A DNA stretch of 64,000 nt. Source: Parietaria judaica. Taxonomy: Eukaryota; Streptophyta; Magnoliopsida; Rosales; Urticaceae. Each line of letters opens with the position of its first letter. Position 1 is the first letter of the stretch. The DNA is taken from NCBI GenBank assembly GCA_954871525.1, contig OX940864.1, positions 18,284,001 to 18,348,000 on the forward strand, in the 5' to 3' direction. The position numbers and the translations under genes are program-made. A model generated the notes under the pieces. That model worked only from the letters and a program-made list of their open reading frames with translations, was not told the origin of the DNA and searched no databases. This document shows, in pieces, positions 49,970 through 61,719 of this stretch.

Positions 49970-52839
49970 CAAAGTTCAAAGGGAAGCATGCCTTGGTGTT
50001 CTTCTTGTGTAATGTAATGTAATGTATTGCTGTCTCCAACCCAATGCACCCCATTTCCTCACTAATTGCTTCCCCCACAATTCTTTACAATTTTCCTCAT
50101 CCCATTCCTTTCCATTCCCCAAAATCTCAAACATACTTATTTTTTTTCCTTTATTTGCCAAGGTATATTTAGAAAGTTTCTCGGTTACATCAAGTATGTT
50201 ACTCTACATATGTATGCATGTCACGTGTCTTAAAGACAAGATTTTTAATTCGGACGAAGTGGAAAACATATATATGCAACACTATATATATGTATGTATG
50301 TCATACACATGGTAAGACAAGATTTTAAAGATATATTATTTACAAAATTCAAATGTTTAGAAAACATGTTTATAGTGCTCGATCTACTCTTTCAAACTTG
50401 ACTGTTAGAGGCAATGGTGTGTCAATCACTCAATTGTGTTAAATGAACTAGGGCCAAGTATGGAAATTACATGTCTTTAAGCATGCATACTCTACAAAAC
50501 GAAGACTATAGTGATGACAATATTTTTGTCCTTGTAAGTTTTTTAAAAAGCAAAATACCCGATTTTTTAATTTACTTTAAGAACTATAGCAACGATGTTG
50601 TTGTTGCTATAAACCTGATCACTGTGTAGAAAACTGGAAAAGGTAAGGGAAAATATTAGAATGAAATAATTTTTTTATTTTATTTTTTCGAAATTGTATG
50701 TGACGTGATATTGTTATCACTATAGATAAAAAAAAAAGAAGGAGGATTTATTCCATCAAAATGTTATAATCGATATAAGTGACCTATAAGCACTTCTCTA
50801 TGCAACGATATTTGGAATGATAATGACGACAAATCGACAACTGCCATCGCTACAAACTCATTTTATTGCAGTTATTATATTTAACACAATCCGGAAATTT
50901 AACAGAAATAAGATGAAAAACTTAGAAGAATGAAGAAGAGAATAATATTTCTTTGTATTTTCGTATTTATATTTCTATATTATTAACATAAGTAAGTTCT
51001 TCTGAAGGAAAAACTCTAAATATTTTAATCAAAATAAACTAGTGAAATACGTGCCCATATTGGTCTATTCAGACTCATGCGTGTTATTTTTATTACCAAA
51101 CTTCTAGTTCCACTATGTAACTTGGGATTAATAAACTATATAACATACATAGCACTAAAATAAAACATCGATATGTCATATATTCAAAATGGTTCAGTAG
51201 TAGGAGTAGGAGTAGTACAGCAAAAACTATTATTTATAATAGGAATATTTAAGGTAAAATTACTTAAGTTCAATCAAGATATAGTATATTCTTAAGCTTT
51301 CAATTACGCTTATTAATTACTTAAAGGTATGAATTTTTCATGTGTCTCTATTAATATTGAGTTTTTATTTTTTATTTTTTTAAGTGTACCATCCAATAAA
51401 CACTCTTTTTTTTCTTACCGTTTTGAGATTTATCAATTGAGACATACATGTAAAAATGACTTAACGTTAACAAAGACATATGATAAAAAGTTGAATATCT
51501 GAAGTTACGATCTTGAGTATTTAATCATGGCAATTGAAATCTTGAGAATGTTCCTTGTAATTTTGAATAATTATGATACTTTTATAGCAATTATACCTTT
51601 ATAATATGTCCCATATGCACATTTGATAAAAAAATTATCTGTCCTTACAAAAGTATTTTTAATGCCAGGATCGCAGGAACTGAGCCCATGTCTTTTAGAT
51701 TAATGTGAAAGTGAGTTAAATAATATAACATCACATTATATAATTTGATTTAATTCCAATCCCCAAAATTGGACTTTCTGGCTGTCTCTCTTTACCACTG
51801 CTTCATATTGTCTGCCTATTCATTCATTGATTTAGAGATAATTAATCAAAAAATAGTATTCTTAATTAACTGATCATAAACTATGTATCTCATTCTTTGC
51901 ATGCTTGCATGCGCATTTTAAACGCATGTTTTTGTGTGTTTCTGAAGTACCACTTATAGTGCAACATAGGAGAAGGGTATTTATTAGTTAAATACATAAT
52001 ACTAGTATGATAAAAGTATTTAATTAATTAATGACAATGAGTGGTGACTACCTAGAAGGTCTCACTTGAAAATCACTCAACTCTAGTGCATTGTCGCATA
52101 AAAATCCTTGACCTATTCCTTGCTTGGAGCCTATATTTAAAAAAATAAAATAAATTAGGAAATTGCAAGTGGTATATTTATAATAAAACTTTATAAGAAT
52201 TTCCAATATCGTTACTCGTTACTAGTACTCACATACTAATACTTGAAAATTCTGCTTTTAGATTTTAGTTCAGGATTAGCTTAGCTCGAATCGATCCCTT
52301 AGAAATGTAAACTGGTTGTATTAGAGCATAATGAGATGGGTACAAAAGATTGACAGCTACAAAAGCAATAGCTCGCTTCTTATATTCTCACTAATGCGTT
52401 GAGTTGAGAGGTCTCAAACTGTCATTAAAGACGAGTTGTTATGGTTTCTCAATAATCACAATAAATATAACTAATTTTTTCTCGTTCAGTTTATAATACC
52501 TTTAGGGATATTAATTCAACTTTATCGATTCCTTATTTCAAGGCGCTTAACTATACAATTAATTAGGTGTTTATTTCCATGTTGGCAAGCTCTCGATAGC
52601 GAGCTGATTTTGCTGAATTCATCACTCCGAGCTAAATTGAGCTTGCACTTCTCAGATGGAATTAGGCTGTAATGATTTTGCAAGTTGCTCGATGGACTAG
52701 ATCTAGTGAGTTTTTGTTAATTAGTATATGGAAAAATAAACGACTTGTCATTATACTAACTGTATAAACAAAGTCGAAATCAACATAACCTATTAGTTGA
52801 TTAAACAATTTAAAGGTTAAGATCTTGGTCATATATATT
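49968..52839. other. AT-rich intergenic DNA
   Basis: No gene or bounded repeat recognised. Confidence 0.55.
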
Positions 52840-53190
52840 ATGAGCCGTGCCTCAGATTTTCGGGGCCCTGGGCGAGGAGAAATTTTGGTGGGCCCTACCG
52901 TGATTGGAAAATTCATTTTTGATGCAAAAATATATAAAATATTTGTATGTTAAATATATTGGCATTCAAATATGACGCGTTAAGCAGTTCTAGAAGAAAA
53001 AGTACTAATTAAAATTGTATAATCGAGTTTCTCGACCATGTCTTGTTCGATAAACAGTGTAGCTAAACCACTCAGTCTATCTTGGGACATAGTTGATCGA
53101 AGATATATTTGATCAATTAACTTCGAGAGGCTTCTTTCTGCATGCGCAATATGTGACTAATACGGTTACCATAATTCGGTAAGTAGTTCA
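52840..53190. repeat. hAT MITE fragment related to 7421-7702
   Basis: Starts gagccgtgcctcagattttc and shares attcaaatatgacgcgtt and atatttgtatgttaaat with the inverted right half of the 7421-7702 element. The other end is not found; the LTR at 53191 may have displaced it. Confidence 0.6.
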
Positions 53191-56100
53191 TGTTGGACAT
53201 GTGTCCTTAAACAAACTGTTTTAATCCATTTGTAAAAGATTGTGACAAGTCGTTGAATAAAAGATGGTGCTTATTATGTTAATCTTATTATAGTTTCTGG
53301 TAGAGTAAAATAGAATGTTTGTTCCTTTGTTCATATAGGATGCAATTATGAATTATTATCACAACAGAGTAAATGTGAAGAAGAATTAATAATCATAATA
53401 AATGAACTTAAAATGTCCGTGACCTGATTAACTGGGTGGGAGCCCATTAATCGTATAAGATCATTAATGTGACTAAGTGACAATCCTATTCTGGATTTTG
53501 TGTGTGTCACACTCACTAGAAGTGAATTAAGTATGAAGTGTCTTCATACTGGACTGGACCTGACTTAAACTCCGGAAGTTATCATATAAGACCGTCACTG
53601 ATAACTTGGAGTTGAGTCACTAGTAGATGATCAAATGGATATTCGATCTAAGTCTTGAGTGATCTTGAGTCCAAGCTGCTGGCTTGATTGTTCTTTGATT
53701 TAACCGTTAAAGAACACGAAATATTACCGCTGTTCCCAACACTATTATTTTGGGAACATGATAGTCAGCAGTAAGGGTAGCTTGGTCATCGACATGGGCA
53801 TCACACAACTCTCTTCAGAGTGATGATGATTCCCTTGATTGTCGGTGGTGAGAAGTGAGAAGTACCCGTGCGCAACTTATGAATCGAAACCATAAGTGGG
53901 TTACTCATAATATTACTGACTGAGTCAAGGATGAAAATAAAATGTTTGTTCCTTAGTTCTTAAAGGATGCAATTATGTTACTATTATCACAACAGAGTCA
54001 ATGTGAGGAAGAATTAATAATCATAATAAATGAACTTAAAATGTCCGTGACCTGATTAACTGGTTGGGAGCCCACTAATCGTATAAGGTCATCAATGTGA
54101 CTAAATGACAATCTTATTATGGATTATGTGTGTGTCACACTCACTAGAAGTGCATTAAGTATGAAGTGTGTTCATACTAGACTGAACCTGACTAAAACTC
54201 CGGAAGTTATCATCATATAAGACCGTCACTGATAACTTGGAGTTGAGTCACTAGTAGATGATCAAATGGATATTCGATCTAAGTCCTGAGTGATCTTGAG
54301 TCCGAACTGATGCCTTGATTGTTCTTTGATTTAACCGTTAAAGAGCACAATATATTATCGTTGTTCCCACCACTATTATTTTGGGAACATGATAGTCAGC
54401 AGTAAGGGTAGCTTGGTCATAGACATAGACATCACACAGCTCTCTTCAGAGTCAAGATGATTCCCTTGGTTGTCAGTGGTAAGAAGTGAGAGGTACCCGT
54501 GTGCAACTTATGAATTGAAACCATAAGTGGGTTACTAATCATAAGACTAACTGAGTCAAGGAGGAAAATGCAATGAGAGGCAAAATGGTAAAAACCGCCT
54601 GCTCATGTGTGGATCATCAAGTGAAAGATCAATAACCTGAATTTGATTGTATCAATGGACACCCTGCTGTAATAAAGGGAATAATATATATTGTATCACT
54701 AAAGAGTGCAGCCTCGGGTTTATAGTGGAATTACACCGAGGTTTGACGAACGTCCTAGCAGTTCGTTGGAGCTTAAGTGATACAGGTCCATGGTCCCCAG
54801 GATAGCTTCGTAACGGATGATACGTACGTGATAGAAACATTTTGAGATGTTTAATCATTTGGCAAGATTTATAAAAATGAAGTCTTTGACAGACATCAGA
54901 TAGTTTTATCAGTAGTGTGGCAAAAGTACCATATCTCGGTAACCAAAATTAACTGACAAAAAAAGTAAAATTTGGATTTTATGTCAACATGAAAGTTGTT
55001 GGAAATTAAATTCTAAGAAAATTTTATTTTTGTAACCGAGTAGTTTCGACGTACGGTTTGTGATTTAGAGAATTTTTAAGTTTGTGATCGTTTCAGTAAA
55101 CTATGAAATTAAATCACATGTCACGAATTTAAATGATGGTGTGGCACCATGACATTTGAATGTGTGATATTGAGATCAGTAGATATTAATATAATTTAAT
55201 TATTTGGATTTAATCATTAATATCTTATTGAGAATTAATTAATAATTAATGGATTATATTAATAAATAAAAATATAAATTTATATATATTTTACATGTGT
55301 AAATCGAATTGGGCTCCACAATAAGTGGAACGAATTCCACAGGTGGTTGAAGAGATTTGGTCTTTTCTTATTTGCGGCATAAGTACCAAATATTTTGGTA
55401 TTTGAGCAAAATCCTAAAATTAATTTAATCCATTGGATCAGTTAGGATTTAATATCAACCGTTGGATGAAGATAATTGATTTTGACCCTATCCATAATCC
55501 GAAATTAATAGCTTGGTGACCAAGCTTAGGGTTTTCGAATTTATCTAATTAATTATATCCGTTAGATTGTTTTAAGATTTAATCTTTACCGTCGGATCGG
55601 AAATTAATTAGTTATATATATAATATATAAATTTTGAAATTATGATAAGGATAAAATATAATTAGGGCTTTTACCAAGTCTTAGGGTATTTTGATTTTAT
55701 CCTGAATTAATTTGAACCATTAGATCGGTTTAAGATTTATCTCAACCGTTGGATCTATATAATTAGTTTTCGAATTTTATTATATATATATATATATATA
55801 TTCAAATTTAATGATAAGCGGATATGATTGGATTTTGATTTTTACCAAGTCTTTCTTATTTAATTAAATCCCTAAATAATTATATCCCTTGCATTTCGAT
55901 AAGATTAAATCTAGACCATTGGATTGAAATAATTAATTATATTTATTTATATAGAATTCAAAAATTAGGGAGGGAATTTCTCCAATTCGGTTACAGTCTG
56001 AGCCTCTAAATAGGGAGCTCATTCGACATATTTTTCACACCTTTTCCCCAGAGCAAAATTCGATCTCTCCCTCTCCCTTAGGGTCTGCGAATTTTTTTCT

Positions 56101-56245
56101 ACTGATTTCTCTCTGGTTCGGCTTAAGAGACATAGTTCTCCGGAAGCTTAAAAAGGACCATCAGTTAAAGTTTCCGACGGAATCCTGCCGGCGAAGCCCA
56201 CGCTTCGGTACGAGGAATCCCGGAGAATATCCCGGAAGATCATGG
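53191..56245 (+). mobile_element. Chimeric LTR of the large-LTR copia family, interrupted
   Basis: Begins tgttggacatgtgtcc and follows the LTR at 56246 almost base for base to about 53938. There the sequence jumps back to an LTR position of about 110 and continues as a clearly more diverged copy from 53936 to cggaagatcatgg at 56245. About 630 bp of LTR are therefore represented twice, once in a young and once in an old version. At 56246 another LTR of the same family starts, so this LTR is split by a nested insertion; its 3' part is not within the window. Confidence 0.85.
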
Positions 56246-58977
56246 TGTTGGACATATATGTCCTTAAACAATATATTTTATCCATTTGTAAAAGATTATG
56301 ACAAGTCGTTGAATAAAGATGATACTTATTATGATAATCTTATTATAGTTTCTGGTAGAGTAAAATAGAATGTTTGATCCTTTGTTCATATAGGATGCAA
56401 TTATGAATTATTATCACAACAGAGTAAATGTGAAGAAGAATTAATAATCATAATAAATGAACTTAAAATGTCTGTGACCTGATTAACTGGGTGGGAGTCC
56501 ATTAATCGTATAAGGTCATTAATGTGACTAAGTGACAATCCTATTCTGGATTTTGTGTGTGTCACACTCACTAGAAGTGAATTAAGTATGAAGTGTCTTC
56601 ATACTGGACTGGACCTGACTTAAACTCTGGAAGTTATCATATAAGACCGTCACTGATAACTTGGAGTTGAGTCACTAGTAGATGATCAAATGGATATTCG
56701 ATCTAAGTCTTGAGTGATCTTGAGTCCAAGCTGCTGGCTTGATTGTTCTTTGATTTAACCGTTAAAGAACACGAAATATTACCGCTGTTCCCAACACTAT
56801 TATTTTGGGAACATGATAGTCAGCAGTAAGGGTAGCTTGGTCATCGACATGGGCATCACACAGCTCTCTTCAGAGTGATGATGATTCCCTTGATTGTCGG
56901 TGGTGAGAAGTGAGAGGTACCCGTGCGCAACTTATGAATCGAAACCATAAGTGGGTTACTCATAATATTACTGACTGAGTCAAGGATGAAAATGCAATGA
57001 GGGGCATAACGGTAGAAACCGCCTGCTCGTGTGTGGATCATCAAGTGAAAGATCAATAACCCGAATTTGATTGTATCAATGGACACCCTGCTGTTATAAA
57101 GGGAATAATATATACCGTATCACTAAAGAGTGCAGCCTCGGGTCTATAGTGGAATAACTTCGAGGTTTGACGAACAACTAGCAGTTCGTTGGAGCTTAAG
57201 TGATACGGGTCCATGGTCCCCAGGATAGCTCCGTAACGGATGATACGTACATGATTAAAATACATTCTGGATAATGTTTAATCATTTGTCTTGACTTATA
57301 AAACTGAAAGGTCTGTGGCAGACGTTAGATAGTTTTATCGTTAGCGTGGCAAAAGTACCATATTTTGGTACACGAAATTAACTGATAAAAGAAAGTTAGA
57401 ATTTATATTTTTAATCAGCACCATGTTGTTGGAAATTAAATTCTAAGCAACTTTTCTTTTTGAACCAAGTCATTTCGACTTACGGTTAGTGATTTATGGA
57501 TTTTCTAAGTTTGTGATTGGTTCGATGAACTTTAAAATTAAATCACATGCCACGAATTTAAATGATGGTGTGGCACCATGACATTTTAATGTGTGATATT
57601 GAGATCAGGAAATATTAATATAATTTAATTATTTGGATTTAATTATTAATATCTTATTAATAATTAATTAATAATTAATAGATTTATATTAATAAATAAA
57701 AATATATATTTATATGTGTAAATTCGAATTAGGGTTTCATAATATGAAACCCTATCTAAATTCGAATGGTATTATGTGGTCTTTCCATATTTGCGGCATA
57801 AGTACCAAATGTTTTGGTATTTTAGCAAATCCCTAAAATCAATATTATCCATTGGATCGGTTATGATTTGAAATCAACCGTTGGATTAGGATATTGATAA
57901 ATTCGAAATTAATAACTTGATGACCAAGTTTTATTTTTCGAATTTGGTTAATCAATTATATCCGTTAGATCGGTCTAAGATTTAATATTTACCGTCGGAT
58001 TGAAAATTAATTAATTATATATATTTATATATTTTTCGAATTATGGTTTATGGATAAATTCGAAATTGTTTTTAATAAATCTTTTTGTATTTGATTTTAT
58101 CCTAAACTAATTTGATCCATTAGATCGGTTTAAAGATTTATCTCAACCGTTGGATCTAGATAATGATAATTCGAATTTTAATATATATATATATAATTCG
58201 AATTTTATAAAGATAAGAAGATAAGATTGGATTTTTGTTTTTATCCTAATCTTTCATATTTAATTAAATCCCTAATTAAATATATCCATTGGATTTAGAT
58301 GAGATTAAATCTGGACCATTGGATTAAGATAATTAATTATATTTAATATATGAAATTCGAAAATTAGGGAGGGAATTTCTCCAATTCGGTTACGGTTTGA
58401 GCCTATAAATAGGAGGCTCATTCTACACATTTTTCACACCTTTCCCCAGAGAAAAATTCGAACTCTCCCTCTCCCTCAGGGTCTGCGAATTTTTTCTCTG
58501 ATCTCTCTTTTCTGGTTCGGCTTAGGAGACTATTTCTCCGGAAGCTTAAAAAGAACCATCAGTTAAAATTTTGCGACGGAGTCCTGCCGGCGAAGCCCAC
58601 GCTTCGGTACGAGGATTCCAGGAGAATATCCCGGAAGATCATGGGAGTTTCTCTCAGCACTGGCGGAGCCCTGCCCGATTCAGAACGCACATCCGGAAGT
58701 CGTCAATAGAGGTACGGCCTTATGCATTGGGTTAATAAATGCAACCATTTACTGCTTTCTATTTATTTCCTATTATGACTAGATTATTAATAATGATATA
58801 TGAATATTAAATTACATAATATTTATCAGATCTTGTGAAATGGTTATTATCCGATATCCGGACCGTTGGACGGATAACAAGTTATTCCGTTTTAAATTAA
58901 TTTTTAAATGTTACCCGGACGGTTCGGAGGTACAATTCGTGATAATTTTCAAGGAATCCGAGACGTGATTCCCAACA
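56246..58977 (+). repeat. 5' LTR, 2732 bp
   Basis: TG..CA bounded (tgttggacat .. gattcccaaca). A TATA box tataaat lies at 58404-58410, followed by CT-rich leader sequence. The region 57840-58330 holds four modules with paired motifs of the type tccattggatcggtt and aaccgttggat, spaced about 110-180 bp apart. At 2.7 kb it is long for a Ty1/copia LTR. Confidence 0.92.
58404..58410 (+). promoter_or_regulatory. TATA box of the large LTR
   Basis: gcctataaataggag precedes a pyrimidine-rich leader; the same box is found inverted in the solo LTR (12316-12322). In the 53191 LTR it is altered to cctctaaatag. Confidence 0.7.
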
Positions 58978-58979
58978 AT

Positions 58980-58992
58980 TGGTATCAGAGCC
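58980..58992 (+). promoter_or_regulatory. Primer binding site, initiator tRNA-Met
   Basis: TGGTATCAGAGCC two bases after the LTR end, complementary to the 3' end of initiator methionine tRNA. Confidence 0.92.
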
Positions 58993-60618
58993 ATGGTTCA
59001 AGGATAAATAATTACGTAATTTAATTAATGGGTTTAAGAACGAATTATTTGATGAATAAAATTAATTATTTAAAATTGAAATTTTGAATTTCTAGATATT
59101 TTAAATATTAATTTAAAATAAAAAAAAAATTACCCGACCCGAATAAACGGACCTGGTGGTTGGACCGGGCTGCCTTTGGCAGCCCAGCCCGAGAATGACG
59201 CAAACAGGGGCTGCTCCAGCCCCAGGTAGTTCGCCAGGGCAAAGCCCACGGGCCAGGCTCACGGGCAAGGCCCTCGCCAAGGCCACCCGGATCCCGTGGA
59301 TTAATTATTATTAATGAAATTAATATTTATGAATTAAAATTAATTATGATTAATTAATGTGAATTAAAATATGGATGTTATTTCCGGATAAATAACATTG
59401 TCTTATTTTAATTAATTCATAAAATTAAATATGGATGTTATTTAATAATTAAATAACATTGTCTTATTTAATAAGTTAAAATATGGATGATAATATTCGA
59501 AGAATAATATCATTGTCTTATTTTAATATTTCATAAATAATTATTAAAGGGCATTAAAATGTTTAATGATAATTCTTAGAGAATAAATATCATTAACATA
59601 AAATTATAAATATTCATCATAGATATAATTTGTTATAACCTATTTTCATAACCCTCAAACATAGTGTCTATGTTTATATCATTATTAATATGTCTATATA
59701 GGATAGATATAAATAATAAAGAGTAAATGTAAAAGTGTTAATTATTAGTCGGAAAAATTTCAAACGCACAATGTTGCCTAAGGAAGAGGGAATCAAAAGT
59801 GGGGCCGGTTCACCATCCACTTATGGGTGACCAGTTAGGACCCCTCCCATCGACCTGGAGAGCGTACGGTTTGATCTATCACTACCGACGAAATAATAAA
59901 CACATTTTTAGGGCTTATTTAAAATTATGTGTCGTAATAAATAAAGCCAAAATATAAACTTTTAATGTGTCATTAATAGACAGTTTATATAATAAGTTTT
60001 TATAACTTAGAAATTAAAAACGTTATTTCCTAAAAACAATGGCAAGTATAGAATAAAACAAAGGTCTCCATTATTACTGTCACAAGGTCTGCTAACCACA
60101 CCGCCTCGAGTCACCCTAGTGTGTCCATTCCCTAAGGAAGGTGTGCTTGTGGAAGGTTTGACACCGTGATAGTTCCAAAAGAATATGGGGACGGAGAAAT
60201 CTTGGAAATGGACCGCGAGTCACCCTAGAGTGACCATTCCCTAAGGACGATGTTTCCAAGAAGATCCCGAGAATCGAAAATAATGGGTTAAGCTTGCACG
60301 GAAGTTGGTGCTTCCTGACCGTCTATGGTGATAGTTAATAATCATAGAGGACTTTGGTAGTCCTTGTGATGAATATTAATTAAGTTTATGACTAAAACTT
60401 AGTTTAACCAAACTACACGGTTGATACCGCGAGTCACCCTAGAGTGACCATGCCACTAAGGACGGCAACGAAGTGTACAGTCGGTTAAATTATCACGAAA
60501 TAGTTAAAAGGGTTTATTTAACGTTTTCCCAGAACATGTTTGCATCATGTAACTATTTCAAATAAAATATTTTTCTAAACATTCTACCTATAATAAAGTT
60601 TAATAAGTTTCTTTTTCA
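58993..60618 (+). other. Non-coding leader of the large-LTR element
   Basis: No credible coding frame. It holds a GC-rich patch (about 59140-59300), several short direct repeats (atggatgttatt, catwgtcttatt) and three copies of a palindromic motif near 60108, 60218 and 60431. Confidence 0.7.
60105..60464 (+). repeat. Three copies of a palindrome-bearing motif
   Basis: Copies start at about 60105, 60213 and 60428. Each has gagtcaccctag followed by tgtccat or tgaccat and a trailing ctaagga. In copies 2 and 3 the core GTCACCCTAGAGTGAC is a 16 bp palindrome with one mismatch and could form a hairpin in the genomic RNA. Confidence 0.85.
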
Positions 60619-61416
60619 ATGCCAGTTAATATGTCTAAGGCTATTAATGTCTCAGATGATGAAAAAGATTCGGTCAACTATGGTCCTCCATCTGAGTTTG
60701 AGCTACCGATATTTGAAGAAGGCAGTGCTTGGTTCAAATTTGATAATGAATATGAGTTACTCAGTTTCTTATTAGACCAGTATCCAAACAAAAGTCAATC
60801 CTTCAAAGATTCGGTACTCAAAGCCTCGATGGGTGAAATTGAGAGACTAATGAAAAAGGTGAACAAAGTAACGGCTCTTGTCACTCAAGCAATGGCAAAA
60901 GATAACAAACGAAAGACTGAATCGAAATTTGAACCCGGAAGAAAAGAAAGAAAAGTTGGTTTATCTGCAATGTGCTTCCAATGTGGAACAAGGAAGAGAG
61001 TGCCAGGTCAGCTGCGATGCAGACTGCACATGAGTTCACAAAAGGGTAAGACCTTTTCTGAATACGAAATTAGTTTTTTATTGGAGAGATTCAAATCTCA
61101 GATCCATAGATTAAAATTCTAAACATTGCAAACATTTTTCATGACAGAAGTTGCTTCTGCTAAGAAGAAAAACGGAAATGGAGCTTTATGCATTGAATGC
61201 TGGCTCAAGCCAAAAGCAAAGGGGCACACAATGTGCCGAGAACATCTGCGGGCTTGGAGAGGTAATGACTCTTCTGTTAACCCCGAAATTAGTTTTTTAT
61301 TGGAGAGATTCAAATCTCAGATCCATAGATTAAAATACTAACGCTTGTTCATTTTCTTTTCAGGATTCAGCAGGAGCTCTGTTGATGAGAACTCAACAGG
61401 AAACGAAAGCGGCTAG
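60619..61416 (+). CDS. Intron-containing ORF of unknown function inside a retrotransposon
   Basis: Three predicted exons: 60619-61045, 61148-61261 and 61364-61416. They splice at GT-AG sites, all phase 1, into 197 codons. Intron 1 has GTAAG and ends tgacag; intron 2 has GTAATG, a perfect tactaac branch site and ttttcttttcag. The protein has an acidic N-terminus, a probable helical segment (GEIERLMKKVNKVTALVTQA), a basic linker, and two CxxC-x11-CxxH modules: CFQCGTRKRVPG.. in exon 1 and CIECWLKPKAKG.. in exon 2. The identical ligand spacing suggests zinc binding and a duplicated exon. I do not recognise the family. It is not a CCHC gag. It could be a captured host gene or an accessory retroelement ORF. 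Retaining intron 1 or 2 would also give an open C-terminus. Confidence 0.65.
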
Positions 61417-61719
61417 TACTCGAGTGTCTCGAAGAAGGAAGCATGCTTTAATTTTATATTCGATTTAAGTTTATTGTTATCATTAATTTTGCATTGTTAA
61501 AACCTCGATTTATTTTTGGATATTGATTGCATGGAATGATTCTTAATTAATAAAGGTTTTATATGTTTCGAATTATTTTGCAATATCCAGATAAATATAG
61601 TGACAGTTATTTTTGTTTCATCTATAATCTTTAATTACTCTAATTGATTTATTTAGATCAAATGTCATTTTTAATCATGATGGTTAATAGAGAATGAAAT
61701 TAGAGGAAATTATTCACAA

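Noticed and set aside
60619..61122. Copia gag assignment for the first exon of the retroelement ORF
   Set aside because: No UBN2/gag motif and no CCHC knuckle; the CxxC-x11-CxxH spacing and the introns do not fit a copia gag.
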